From Acidimicrobiales bacterium (GTDB taxonomy: Bacteria; Actinomycetota; Acidimicrobiia; Acidimicrobiales; MedAcidi-G1), in the NCBI GenBank assembly GCA_029245675.1, contig JAQWOV010000022.1, forward strand, positions 1 to 60,186: DNA of 60,186 nucleotides, in the 5' to 3' direction. Numbering within the stretch: the first letter of the stretch is position 1; each line of letters begins with the position of its first letter. The position numbers and the translations under genes are program-made. The notes under the pieces are model-generated. The model had not been told where the DNA came from. It did not search any database and saw only the letters and a list, made by a program, of their open reading frames with translations. Positions 1 to 8,749 of the stretch are shown piece by piece.

Positions 1-1
1 A

Positions 2-307
<306 letters not shown>

Positions 308-320
308 ATAGGGCGCTTCC

Positions 321-1376
321 TTAACTGAAAATTTCGTCAAAAAGAGCAGATTGAGAGTCAGAAATTCCAGTACCTGACCCTCGATAATGTTGCCAGTTCC
401 CACCAAAGTAAGCGACAGCTCCGTCAGCGGCTCTTTCACTATCACCGAATTCGTTTTTTATACGGTCACGCATATCGGAACTTAGCGTTGTGTATTCAAC
501 AGCATGGAATGCTTCGTGGAGCATTATGTCGTTTAGGTGACCAGAATTAATTCCGCGATTTGAAATCCAAATTGATCGACCCCATGGCATGTCGCAACAT
601 TGACCATCAGATCCCCAGCCACGACTGTCCATAACTCCGTAAGGGCATCGATCCGAAAAAGGGTGACAGCCGTTAACTAAAATAAAATTTGATGGAATTC
701 TGTTTCGTAAAGCTAGAGGTAGAGCGTCAAAAGCATTTTGAATAATTGTCTCGTTCCCTCCTTCGTACCCAGGCCAACATGAACGAAGTTCAGGTGTCTC
801 TTCAAAGCAGTCTCCACTTTTCGGAGAGTTGTTAATAGACGAAGACACATTCATCAACTGAGCTCCATTTGGGACGTTATCTACTGCCAATTTTCTAATT
901 TCAAGTTCAGATAAATGAGCGGCGCGAGTCTCCTCTCCGTACACGCCGTCAACAACTAAACCTAAAACAGATTGAAGTTCTTCAACTGCTGTTGAAGGCC
1001 CCCAAAGGTAGGACCCTAAGAGAATATTTACTTCTTGCGCTAATATGACACGCTCCTTAAAAGCCTCGACACGCTCAAGATGGCTTGCTCTAACTTCTTC
1101 GATGTTTAAAGTGAAGGTTTTTCCCACAAGTTCTGTTAAACCAATTTGTTTCAAACGGATTAATTCAACATTCAGCATCGTTTCGCTTAGGCCGGAAAGA
1201 TCTACTTCACTAAGAGAAGTTTTTTCTTCAGATTCTTGACTATCAGAGCCAACAGGAATCTCTTCGACAGTTACCGGTGTTGAATGAGTTTGGTCCTCTT
1301 CATTACCGGTAAGTAAAAAAATAGTTATACCCAAAATGAAAGCAACAAATAGGGCGGCAGTGACTAATTTCTTCAC
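321..1376 (-). CDS. Membrane-anchored or secreted peptidoglycan-binding protein with a metallopeptidase-like HExxH motif
   Basis: 351 residues. Residues 1-23 form a Lys-start hydrophobic signal or anchor, followed by a low-complexity acidic stretch. Around residues 131-154 there is a PG_binding_1-like segment (a VxGLVVDGVYGExT pattern), which suggests attachment to the cell wall. The C-terminal part is rich in Cys (about eight between residues 190 and 262, likely disulfides) and carries HEAFH at 287-291, a zinc-metallopeptidase type HExxH, with Glu/Asp-rich sequence (SERAADG, about 313-319) that could supply a third ligand. I do not recognise the catalytic family. It is likely exported and could cut peptidoglycan or protein; this is inference. 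It lies divergent to dapB and convergent with the acidic-tail gene, 13 bp away. Confidence 0.65.
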   Translation of the reverse strand: MKKLVTAALFVAFILGITIFLLTGNEEDQTHSTPVTVEEIPVGSDSQESEEKTSLSEVDLSGLSETMLNVELIRLKQIGLTELVGKTFTLNIEEVRASHLERVEAFKERVILAQEVNILLGSYLWGPSTAVEELQSVLGLVVDGVYGEETRAAHLSELEIRKLAVDNVPNGAQLMNVSSSINNSPKSGDCFEETPELRSCWPGYEGGNETIIQNAFDALPLALRNRIPSNFILVNGCHPFSDRCPYGVMDSRGWGSDGQCCDMPWGRSIWISNRGINSGHLNDIMLHEAFHAVEYTTLSSDMRDRIKNEFGDSERAADGAVAYFGGNWQHYRGSGTGISDSQSALFDEIFS

Positions 1377-1404
1377 TTCGCAAGAATAACGCCCTTAGAG
1401 TTTC

Positions 1405-1443
1405 TTTATTGCTTTGGGGCGAGAATCGCCAGAAAGCAATAAA
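1405..1443. promoter_or_regulatory. Long stem-loop between the HExxH protein gene and dapB
   Basis: The arms TTTATTGCTTT (1405-1415) and AAAGCAATAAA (1433-1443) pair over 11 bp, and inside them GGCGA (1418-1422) pairs with TCGCC (1426-1430) around a GAA loop. No T-run follows on either strand, so it is not a simple intrinsic terminator. It lies upstream of both divergent genes and could be an operator, attenuator or mRNA stabiliser. Confidence 0.6.
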
Positions 1444-1470
1444 CAACTCTTCGGTGGGCTCTTTGGGCGC

Positions 1471-1476
1471 TAATCT
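1471..1476 (+). promoter_or_regulatory. Putative -10 box of a leaderless dapB transcript
   Basis: TAATCT lies exactly six bases before the dapB ATG at 1483 and there is no Shine-Dalgarno sequence. The spacing fits a transcript that starts at or next to the ATG, as is common in actinobacteria. The -35 region is weak. Confidence 0.4.
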
Positions 1477-1482
1477 CCTCAT

Positions 1483-2262
1483 ATGGGTATAGAACCAAAA
1501 AATCGTAAAATTGGAGTATTGGGAGCAACTGGACGGATGGGGCGTGCTGCCCACCAGGCTTTAATGAAAGCAGAAGGACTAGAAGTAGTAGCTCTTTTTG
1601 ATCTCAAACAAGAAGAAAATCTCATAGATGACCTTCCAGTATCAACGTCCCTTGAAGAGTTTATATCTGCAGGGCCCGAAGTAGTGATTGACTTTACTGT
1701 TGCTAAAGCATCTCTTATTAATTTGCCAGAAATAGCGGAAGCAGAAATTCATGCAGTTGTCGGCACTAGTGGACTAACTGAAGAAGACTACAAATCTTTA
1801 GGTGGAGTTTTTGATCAGAGCGCCTGTCTTATTGTGCCAAACTTTGCGATTGGGGCTGTTTTAATGATGAAATTTGCAGAAATGGCTTCCCCATGGTTCC
1901 AGACAGCAGAGATCATTGAGTTTCATCACAATAACAAGGTAGACGCACCTTCTGGAACCGCAATTGCTACCGCTGAAATGATGGCTTCTGCTTCTCAAGA
2001 ATGGGCAGAAGATCCAACCAGCAAAGAGACTCTTGCTGGAACAAGAGGTGGAGTTGCTGAATCAAATATAAAAATCCATTCGGTTCGTATGGAAGGAATG
2101 ATGGCGCATCAAGAAGTACTGCTAGGAACCACAGGCCAGTCTTTACTCATTCGTCATGACACCACGGACCGCAATGCGTTTATGCCAGGGGTGGTACTGG
2201 CGGCACAAAATATTCAAGGGACTGGGCTTACAGTAGGTCTTGAATCTCTACTCGGAATTTAA
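1483..2262 (+). CDS. dapB: 4-hydroxy-tetrahydrodipicolinate reductase
   Basis: 259 residues, normal for DapB. It reduces the dipicolinate precursor with NAD(P)H in the DAP/lysine pathway. The N-terminal dinucleotide-binding loop GATGRMGRA (about residues 14-22) and the catalytic stretch EFHHNNKVDAPSGTA (about 146-160) are both intact, the latter holding the His-His and Lys that bind substrate. The ATG at 1483 is preceded at -6 by TAATCT and lacks a ribosome binding site. SURF1 starts 8 bp downstream, and dapA follows two genes later, so the gene leads a + strand run with mixed functions. Confidence 0.96.
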   Translation: MGIEPKNRKIGVLGATGRMGRAAHQALMKAEGLEVVALFDLKQEENLIDDLPVSTSLEEFISAGPEVVIDFTVAKASLINLPEIAEAEIHAVVGTSGLTEEDYKSLGGVFDQSACLIVPNFAIGAVLMMKFAEMASPWFQTAEIIEFHHNNKVDAPSGTAIATAEMMASASQEWAEDPTSKETLAGTRGGVAESNIKIHSVRMEGMMAHQEVLLGTTGQSLLIRHDTTDRNAFMPGVVLAAQNIQGTGLTVGLESLLGI

Positions 2263-2270
2263 AGACAACT

Positions 2271-3002
2271 ATGAGTTCAGGCAGGCATCGCCTATTAAGG
2301 CCTAGCTGGGTTATCTCTCATATATTGGTATCTGCTCTAGTTGTTTCTACTTTTACACTCGGGATGTGGCAGTTAAGCCGATTAGATGACAGACAGTCTT
2401 ATAACTCCATAGTCGCATCGCGATTCGGACAACCATCAGAACAACTTTCTGATCTTCTCCAGAGTTTTGAAGAGGAATCAGACATCCTTTACCGTGTCGC
2501 TGAAGTTTCTGGAGAATTTGACCCATCCAAACAAATCTATGTTGTGAACAGATCACAAAACGGAGTAGCTGGAGTTCATGTTGTCACTGCCTTAAAAACT
2601 CTTGAGAACTCATTGTTCGTTGCTGTAAATCGCGGATTCATACCGAGGTCAGTTTATTTAGAAGCAAGTCCTGAGAATTTATCTCCACCAACAGGAAAAG
2701 TTGACGTTAGCGGTCTAGTAATAGCGGGGAAAAAAGACGATAGAGGGTATGGAGATGAAATGGCAGAAATAGATTTAGAGGTTCTAAGCGAGTACTGGCA
2801 AATAGATTTAGCTTCAGTGGTTCTTCAGAGAAAAGAGTTGAATGCTGTTACTGAGATTCCGATGCCGCTTCTACTTCCTGATCTAACAGAAGGGCCTCAT
2901 CTTTCCTATGCGGTTCAATGGTTTATATTCACGACAATTGCTCTCATTGGGTATCCTTTAGTGCTCAGAAAATTATCTAAAGAAACTGTTCAGGTAACGT
3001 GA
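2271..3002 (+). CDS. SURF1 family cytochrome oxidase assembly protein
   Basis: 243 residues with the SURF1 layout: an N-terminal membrane segment (about 13-33) ending in the family signature GMWQLSRLDDRQ, a soluble central domain facing outside, and a second membrane segment (about 213-232) preceded by HLSYAVQWF. The family helps insert haem a into cytochrome c oxidase subunit I. In actinobacteria SURF1 is often coded near dapB or other unrelated genes, so the neighbours do not add functional information. The next gene starts 4 bp after the stop. Confidence 0.88.
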   Translation: MSSGRHRLLRPSWVISHILVSALVVSTFTLGMWQLSRLDDRQSYNSIVASRFGQPSEQLSDLLQSFEEESDILYRVAEVSGEFDPSKQIYVVNRSQNGVAGVHVVTALKTLENSLFVAVNRGFIPRSVYLEASPENLSPPTGKVDVSGLVIAGKKDDRGYGDEMAEIDLEVLSEYWQIDLASVVLQRKELNAVTEIPMPLLLPDLTEGPHLSYAVQWFIFTTIALIGYPLVLRKLSKETVQVT

Positions 3003-3006
3003 ACCT

Positions 3007-3654
3007 ATGAGCTATCAAAGCGAATCAAATCTACTAATTTTGCATACCTTACGTATCAGAGGATTTGTACAGTCATCGGAGATAGTTGTTTCAACTGGGC
3101 TCAAAGTAGAGGAAGTAGAAAGCTGCCTTGATTCATTCAGAGAAAACAATCTTGTTAATTACCGTGAAGGAAGGATAGAAGGCTGGATGCTCACACAAGA
3201 AGGGAGAGAGAAAAGCCAGCAATTAGTATCTTCCGAATTAGAGTCTTCTGGATTTAGAGAAGAGATAAATTCCAACTATCAAGGTTTTCTCTCAAGTAAC
3301 CAAAAATTTCTATCTTTATGCACTGATTGGCAACTACGAACAGTTGAAGGTGAACAAGAAATAAACGACCATTCTGATGCGTCATATGATGAAGAAGTAA
3401 TCGCACGACTTGCAGACATCAACGATGAAATCCAGCCAGTTTGTCAGTCACTAGCAGCTTTTTTGAATCGATTTGAGGGGTACAGTCACCGATTCTCTGA
3501 AGCGTTGCATAAAGTTCAAAACAATGAACCTGAATGGTTCACAAAACCGATGATTGATTCGTATCACACCATATGGTTTGAGTTACATGAGAATTTATTG
3601 GGTACTCTCGGCATAGAACGATCCAAAGAAACCGATGAAAATAATAATGAATGA
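3007..3654 (+). CDS. Unknown protein with N-terminal winged-helix-like region
   Basis: 215 residues, soluble. Residues 1-75 read like a small winged helix-turn-helix: short helices, a pattern ending in LVNYREGRIEGWMLTQEGRE, typical of the wing and following helix of MarR-like regulators. The remaining 140 residues are acidic and helical with Trp-rich patches and no motif I can name. It is tightly packed between SURF1 and dapA (4 and 9 bp), so it is translated from the same mRNA. A regulatory role is possible but unproven. Confidence 0.6.
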   Translation: MSYQSESNLLILHTLRIRGFVQSSEIVVSTGLKVEEVESCLDSFRENNLVNYREGRIEGWMLTQEGREKSQQLVSSELESSGFREEINSNYQGFLSSNQKFLSLCTDWQLRTVEGEQEINDHSDASYDEEVIARLADINDEIQPVCQSLAAFLNRFEGYSHRFSEALHKVQNNEPEWFTKPMIDSYHTIWFELHENLLGTLGIERSKETDENNNE

Positions 3655-3663
3655 GAGGCCAGT

Positions 3664-4551
3664 ATGACGCCAAGATTTGGTCGAGTGATTACGGCAATGA
3701 TTACACCGTTCAACGAAGATGGGTCTCTAGACGTAAAGGGAGCAAGCGATCTTGCCCAGTGGCTAGCGCATCAAGGAAATGACGCTTTGGTACTCGCAGG
3801 AACTACGGGAGAGTCTCCGACCATCACCCAAGATGAGCAAATTAAATTGGTGGAAGCTGTTGTAGAAGCGGTTGAAATTCCAGTAATCGCTGGAGCAGGA
3901 AGTAACGACACTAAATCTGCGGTTACGAATACTCAAAGATGCGAGCAATCTGGGGCTAAAGGAATTCTAAGTGTTACGCCCTATTACAACCGCCCTTCTC
4001 AAGCAGGGATGTATGAACATTATCTTCGGATCTCAGAAAGTACTGAACTGCCAATCATGCTTTATGACATTCCGATTCGCACAGGAAGAAAGCTTGAGTC
4101 AGAAACAATTCTTCAATTAGCACAACAAACAGAAAATATTGTGGCAGTAAAGGATGCTGCTGGAGATGTCGAAGCTACTGCCCAGTTGATAAAAGAAGCT
4201 CCAGAAGGTTTTGAAGTTTATAGCGGTGAGGATGCTTTAACTTTAGAACTTCTGACCGTTGGAGCTGTAGGAACAGTCAGTGTAGCTAGCCATTGGACTA
4301 CACCTGAGACTGTTTCCTTAATGGAAAGTTTTTTCTCTGGGAAGAGAGAAGAGGCTGAAGAAATAAATAGAACACTCATTCCTTCTTATGAATTTGAATC
4401 TGGGGATCTGAATCCAAATCCAATTCCCACAAAAGCAATGATGAAAGTTTTGGGCTTACCAGGTGGAGACTGTCGCTTGCCGATGGGGCCTGAGCCAGAT
4501 GGCTTGCAAGATAAAGCACGATCAATTCTTGCGGGCTTAGGGCGACATTAA
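3664..4551 (+). CDS. dapA: 4-hydroxy-tetrahydrodipicolinate synthase
   Basis: 295 residues, standard for DapA, a (beta/alpha)8 barrel that condenses pyruvate with aspartate semialdehyde, the first committed DAP/lysine step. Visible signatures are GTTGESPT (about 44-51), VTPYYNRPSQ with Tyr107/108, LYDIPIRTG, and the Schiff-base lysine in VAVKDAAGD (Lys163). ATG start 9 bp after the previous gene, with AGAGG just upstream. RNase J begins 7 bp after its stop. Confidence 0.96.
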   Translation: MTPRFGRVITAMITPFNEDGSLDVKGASDLAQWLAHQGNDALVLAGTTGESPTITQDEQIKLVEAVVEAVEIPVIAGAGSNDTKSAVTNTQRCEQSGAKGILSVTPYYNRPSQAGMYEHYLRISESTELPIMLYDIPIRTGRKLESETILQLAQQTENIVAVKDAAGDVEATAQLIKEAPEGFEVYSGEDALTLELLTVGAVGTVSVASHWTTPETVSLMESFFSGKREEAEEINRTLIPSYEFESGDLNPNPIPTKAMMKVLGLPGGDCRLPMGPEPDGLQDKARSILAGLGRH

Positions 4552-4558
4552 ACAACAA

Positions 4559-6214
4559 ATGACAGAGTCAGTAACACTTACCTTTCTTGGTGGTTTAGGG
4601 CGCATTGGTCGGAACTGTGCCGCATTGGAGACTGAAGGACGCATAGTTCTTCTGGACTGTGGCCAAATGTTCTCAGAAGAACTCCCGGGAGTAGATGCCA
4701 TACTTCCAGACTTTTCTTGGATTCTCGAAAGATCAGACAAGATTGAAGGATGCATCATCACGCATGCTCATGAAGATCATATTGGTGGTTTGCCACACCT
4801 TCTTAAAGAAATCAATATTCCGCTTTATGGTTCCAAGTTTACTTTAGGCATGCTCCAAGCAAAGCTGGACTATGCCGGCATACGAGGAATAAAAACAATT
4901 GAGTTGAAAGACTATGACCACCGTCAGATCGGTCCGTTTGAATGTGAATTTCTTCCGGTCACCCATTCAACTCCCAGTGGATTAATGACAGTGTTTGACA
5001 CACCACAGGGGATGATCGTTCACTCAAGCGACTTCAAACTTGACCCAACTCCTGTAGATGGACGAACAACGGATCTAAATCGCTTAAGAGAGATATCGAA
5101 AGATCGAGGAATCCGGCTTCTTCTCGCGGATTCAACAAATGCTGGTTCGTCTGGAAAAACAGCTAGCGAAAGCGAAATAGGTCCAGTTTTAGAAGAAATT
5201 TTCGCTAACCATCAAAGCCAACGAATTACTGTTGCAGCATTCTCAAGTCATATACATCGGATTCAACAAATCGCTGATATTGCAAAAAAAACAAATCGGA
5301 ACTTAGTGGTACTTGGGCCATCAATGCAGAGAAACGTCACGCTTGCCCGAGAATTAGGACTATTGAAAATTTCTGATCGTATGATTGCCTCCCCTGAAGA
5401 CATCAAATCTTTAGAACCGGAAGAGACCTGCATAATTTGCACCGGCTCTCAAGGGGAGCCTCGAGCAGCATTAGCATTACTGGCTCGAAATGAGCATAGG
5501 CATTTTGACATCGGAGAAGACGACACAGTCATTTTCTCTTCTCACCCAATTCCAGGTAATGAAGCTGCAGTCTCGAAGTTGCAGAACAATCTGGCTTTAT
5601 TAGGAGCTCGCCTAGTGCATAGTGGCCAAGTGCAGGTTCATACAAGCGGCCATGGAAAACAAGCAGAGTTGATGGAACTGCACGAAACTATTGACCCAGA
5701 ATTATTCATACCTGTTCATGGCGAATACACCCATCTAATCGACCACTATGAACTTGCAGTCAATAGAGGCATGGATGAAGACAAAATAGCTCTTTGCACA
5801 GATGGAGACCAAATACTCCTTACAGACCATGGACTGGAAAAAGCTGAACGTGTTTCTGGCAAAGAGATAATGATAGATAAGCAAGGGTCTCCTGTTAGCG
5901 AAGAACTCCTCCAAGAACGTCAAAATCTTTCAGGAGAAGGGTTCGTCTTGATAAGGGTAATTATTGATAAAGAAACTGGAATTTTACTTGAAGAACCTCT
6001 AGTTGAATCTCGTGGATGGGTCGACCCTTCACGGAGAGAAGAATGGGCCAAAGAAGTTTCTCAAACAGTTACTAATGCTGTTGAAGGCCTGTTAGCAGAG
6101 GGGGAACGAGATCTTAATCAAATAAGTCGACAAACACGGAGGGCAACTGGTCAACTTGTATCAGAGAGAACTGGACGACGACCCACATTGATCCCTATCG
6201 TTGAAATGCGTTAA
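4559..6214 (+). CDS. rnj: Ribonuclease J
   Basis: 551 residues, typical RNase J size. A metallo-beta-lactamase fold nuclease with 5'-3' exo- and endonuclease activity in mRNA decay and rRNA maturation. The zinc motif HAHEDHIGG lies near residues 68-76, further His ligands follow (THSTPSG), and the beta-CASP domain and C-terminal region (HTSGHGKQAEL, IPVHGEYTHL) are all recognisable. Placement immediately after dapA is a common actinobacterial arrangement. No sign of truncation. Confidence 0.95.
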   Translation: MTESVTLTFLGGLGRIGRNCAALETEGRIVLLDCGQMFSEELPGVDAILPDFSWILERSDKIEGCIITHAHEDHIGGLPHLLKEINIPLYGSKFTLGMLQAKLDYAGIRGIKTIELKDYDHRQIGPFECEFLPVTHSTPSGLMTVFDTPQGMIVHSSDFKLDPTPVDGRTTDLNRLREISKDRGIRLLLADSTNAGSSGKTASESEIGPVLEEIFANHQSQRITVAAFSSHIHRIQQIADIAKKTNRNLVVLGPSMQRNVTLARELGLLKISDRMIASPEDIKSLEPEETCIICTGSQGEPRAALALLARNEHRHFDIGEDDTVIFSSHPIPGNEAAVSKLQNNLALLGARLVHSGQVQVHTSGHGKQAELMELHETIDPELFIPVHGEYTHLIDHYELAVNRGMDEDKIALCTDGDQILLTDHGLEKAERVSGKEIMIDKQGSPVSEELLQERQNLSGEGFVLIRVIIDKETGILLEEPLVESRGWVDPSRREEWAKEVSQTVTNAVEGLLAEGERDLNQISRQTRRATGQLVSERTGRRPTLIPIVEMR

Positions 6215-6264
6215 TTGCGGATAGGCCTGATTTCATCGCCGTCTAGTGGTAATTTTAATCTGTT

Positions 6265-8673
6265 GTGAACAAATCATCGAAACAAAACGAACCTAAAGAA
6301 TCTACTCCTAAGTCGAACTCACGCTCAGTGAAGAGTTCTATTTCAGAGAACTCTTCAAAGGGGAGCAAATTGCGTCGCCTCTTTCAAGCAGCTTTTGAAG
6401 GTTGGGGCGATGAAATAGTTGGTTGGCTGCTAATGCTCGGAGGACTTTTAGGCGTCTTATCGCTTTATGTTGATCGGGCAGGCATAGTAGGGCAGATACT
6501 TGATGATGCGATTGGATGGTCCGTCGGATTAATAAAATTCATTTTACCTATAGTCATGATTCTCCTTGGACTACTTATGTTTCGAGAGAAACCGGAGATC
6601 TCAGAACTCTCGAAGCGCATGCCGGTCGGTGCCGCCTTTTCATTAGCTAGTTTCACTGGACTTTTACATATTTCACGCGGAAGACCAGGAATAGGAGACG
6701 GAGCAGACAAATTGGGCTCCGCAGGTGGACTCCTAGGACTCACCACGGGGGGAAGCCTCGATTCTTGGCTAGGAGTATGGGCAGCAGTACTTATTTTGAT
6801 CGTCATTGGTTTCATTGGCGTGGGCGTTACCACTCAAACCACAGCTAACCAGGCTTTGAAGATGTTGATGGCTGCCCTTCGCCCTGTTGGAAGAGTATTG
6901 CGACAGTCCGTAACTGACCTATTCACTCCACCAAATGACTCAGTTCAAGAACCAAGAGCCAACCCTAGACCTGAATCCGAAACTGAATCCGAAACTAAAT
7001 CTGAACCTGAATCCAAATCTCCACAAAATCCTCAAGTCGCTTCTGCTTCTAAAAAAAGAAAGCAAAAGAAAAAGCCTGTTCCAGATGGAAGCGAGCAACT
7101 CAAAATCGAATTAGGGCCTGCAGCGGAGAATTCAATATGGAGACTGCCCTCAAGCAAAATACTGTCAAGAAGCACAACTCATGATATTGATGAGAAGTTA
7201 GTAGAGGCAAGAGGTATGCGTCTCCAGGAGGCTCTTGCTGCTCACGGAGTTGAAACACGTCTTTCTGACATGACCGTAGGCCCTACGGTCACCCGTTATG
7301 CACTGCAATTAGGAGAAGGAGTCAAAGTAGCAAGAATTACAAGCCTCCATAAAGACATCGCTTACGCACTAGCAGCAGCAGATGTTCGGATTCTTGCCCC
7401 GATCCCTGGGCAACAAGCCATCGGTATAGAAGTCCCTAACGATGACCGAGAAGTCGTTGCGCTAGGTGACATTCTCACATCAGGAGAGGCAACAAAAGCT
7501 AAACATCCTTTAGAAGTTGGAGTTGGTCGCGACATTAATGGTAAGTCCGTGATGTTAAATCTTGCAACAATGCCTCACTTACTTATTGCTGGAGCGACAG
7601 GAGCGGGGAAATCCTCATGTATTAACTCTTTAGTTTCCTCCGTGCTGATGCGCACAACGCCAGAACAAGCCAAACTCATTCTTATAGACCCAAAGAGAGT
7701 GGAGATGGGTCAATATGAGGGCGTTCCGCATCTTCTGACCGAACCAGTGACAGACCCAAGAAAGGCTGCAAATGCTTTGAATTGGGCCGTCAAAGAAATG
7801 GAACGACGTTATGACCTTCTCTCAAGTTGCGGATTCCGAGACATTACTGGATATAACGCAGCGCATGCGAGAGGAGATTTACAAGCACCGTTAGGAGTAA
7901 TGGATGAAAATGAAGAACCCCTACAGTACAAGCATCTTCCTTTTATTCTCGTAGTTGTTGACGAGCTTGCGGACCTGATGATGGTTGCAGCCAGAGATGT
8001 AGAGGACTCAATTTGTCGATTGGCTCAAATGGCGCGTGCAGTTGGTATTCACTTAGTGGTTGCCACACAGCGCCCTTCAGTGAATGTTATTACGGGAGTA
8101 ATAAAAGCCAATATTCCGGCTCGTCTTGCTTTCGCTGTCTCAAGTTTGGCAGATAGCAGAGTGATTCTTGATCAACCGGGAGCAGAGCGACTAGTAGGAA
8201 AAGGGGACATGTTGCTCTTGGGCCCTAGCTCAAGCACTCCACAGCGAATACAAGGTGCTTGGGTGGACGAAGAAGAAGTACGACAAATCGTAACTACCTG
8301 GGTTAAACAAGTAGAAGCCCAAGGAGAAATAGGTGGAGTAGAAAACGAAGATGTCACTGCGGAACAAAAAAAATCAATTTCCTCGATATCTCCTATCGGC
8401 GGAGAGATAACAGACTCAATCACAGCAGCCCCAAGCCCTGCTGCTGGTAGCGACGATGAACTCTATGAACAAGCCCGCCGGTTAGTTGTAGAAAGCCAAC
8501 TGGGTTCAACCTCGATGTTGCAACGAAAACTTCGAGTAGGTTTTGCCCGTGCTGGAAGACTGATGGATCTTCTTGAAGAATCTGGAATTGTTGGCCCATC
8601 AATAGGTTCAAAGGCTCGAGAAGTTCTTATAACCGCTGAAGAGCTCAACAATCTTCAAGAACAAGGCCTTTAG
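6265..8673 (+). CDS. ftsK: DNA translocase FtsK/SpoIIIE
   Basis: 802 residues starting at GTG 6265. After a Ser/Lys-rich cytosolic start there are about four membrane segments (residues 50-195), then a low-complexity Glu/Ser/Pro linker, then the RecA-like motor. Walker A is AGATGAGKSS at 442-451 and Walker B is ILVVVDELAD near 560. The C-terminal gamma winged helix, which reads the polar DNA sequences, is seen in the last 75 residues (DDELYEQARRLVV...). The protein moves chromosome ends through the division septum. Located 50 bp after RNase J. Confidence 0.95.
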   Translation: MNKSSKQNEPKESTPKSNSRSVKSSISENSSKGSKLRRLFQAAFEGWGDEIVGWLLMLGGLLGVLSLYVDRAGIVGQILDDAIGWSVGLIKFILPIVMILLGLLMFREKPEISELSKRMPVGAAFSLASFTGLLHISRGRPGIGDGADKLGSAGGLLGLTTGGSLDSWLGVWAAVLILIVIGFIGVGVTTQTTANQALKMLMAALRPVGRVLRQSVTDLFTPPNDSVQEPRANPRPESETESETKSEPESKSPQNPQVASASKKRKQKKKPVPDGSEQLKIELGPAAENSIWRLPSSKILSRSTTHDIDEKLVEARGMRLQEALAAHGVETRLSDMTVGPTVTRYALQLGEGVKVARITSLHKDIAYALAAADVRILAPIPGQQAIGIEVPNDDREVVALGDILTSGEATKAKHPLEVGVGRDINGKSVMLNLATMPHLLIAGATGAGKSSCINSLVSSVLMRTTPEQAKLILIDPKRVEMGQYEGVPHLLTEPVTDPRKAANALNWAVKEMERRYDLLSSCGFRDITGYNAAHARGDLQAPLGVMDENEEPLQYKHLPFILVVVDELADLMMVAARDVEDSICRLAQMARAVGIHLVVATQRPSVNVITGVIKANIPARLAFAVSSLADSRVILDQPGAERLVGKGDMLLLGPSSSTPQRIQGAWVDEEEVRQIVTTWVKQVEAQGEIGGVENEDVTAEQKKSISSISPIGGEITDSITAAPSPAAGSDDELYEQARRLVVESQLGSTSMLQRKLRVGFARAGRLMDLLEESGIVGPSIGSKAREVLITAEELNNLQEQGL

Positions 8674-8749
8674 AATCAAAACAACAGCCCGGCAAGGGCC
8701 GCTAACCTAGTTACTAATATCTGCAAACAATCCACAATTAAGGAAAATT

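Noticed and set aside
1405-1482. Lysine riboswitch for dapB
   Set aside because: Far too short and without the multi-helix lysine aptamer; only one stem-loop is present and the transcript seems leaderless.
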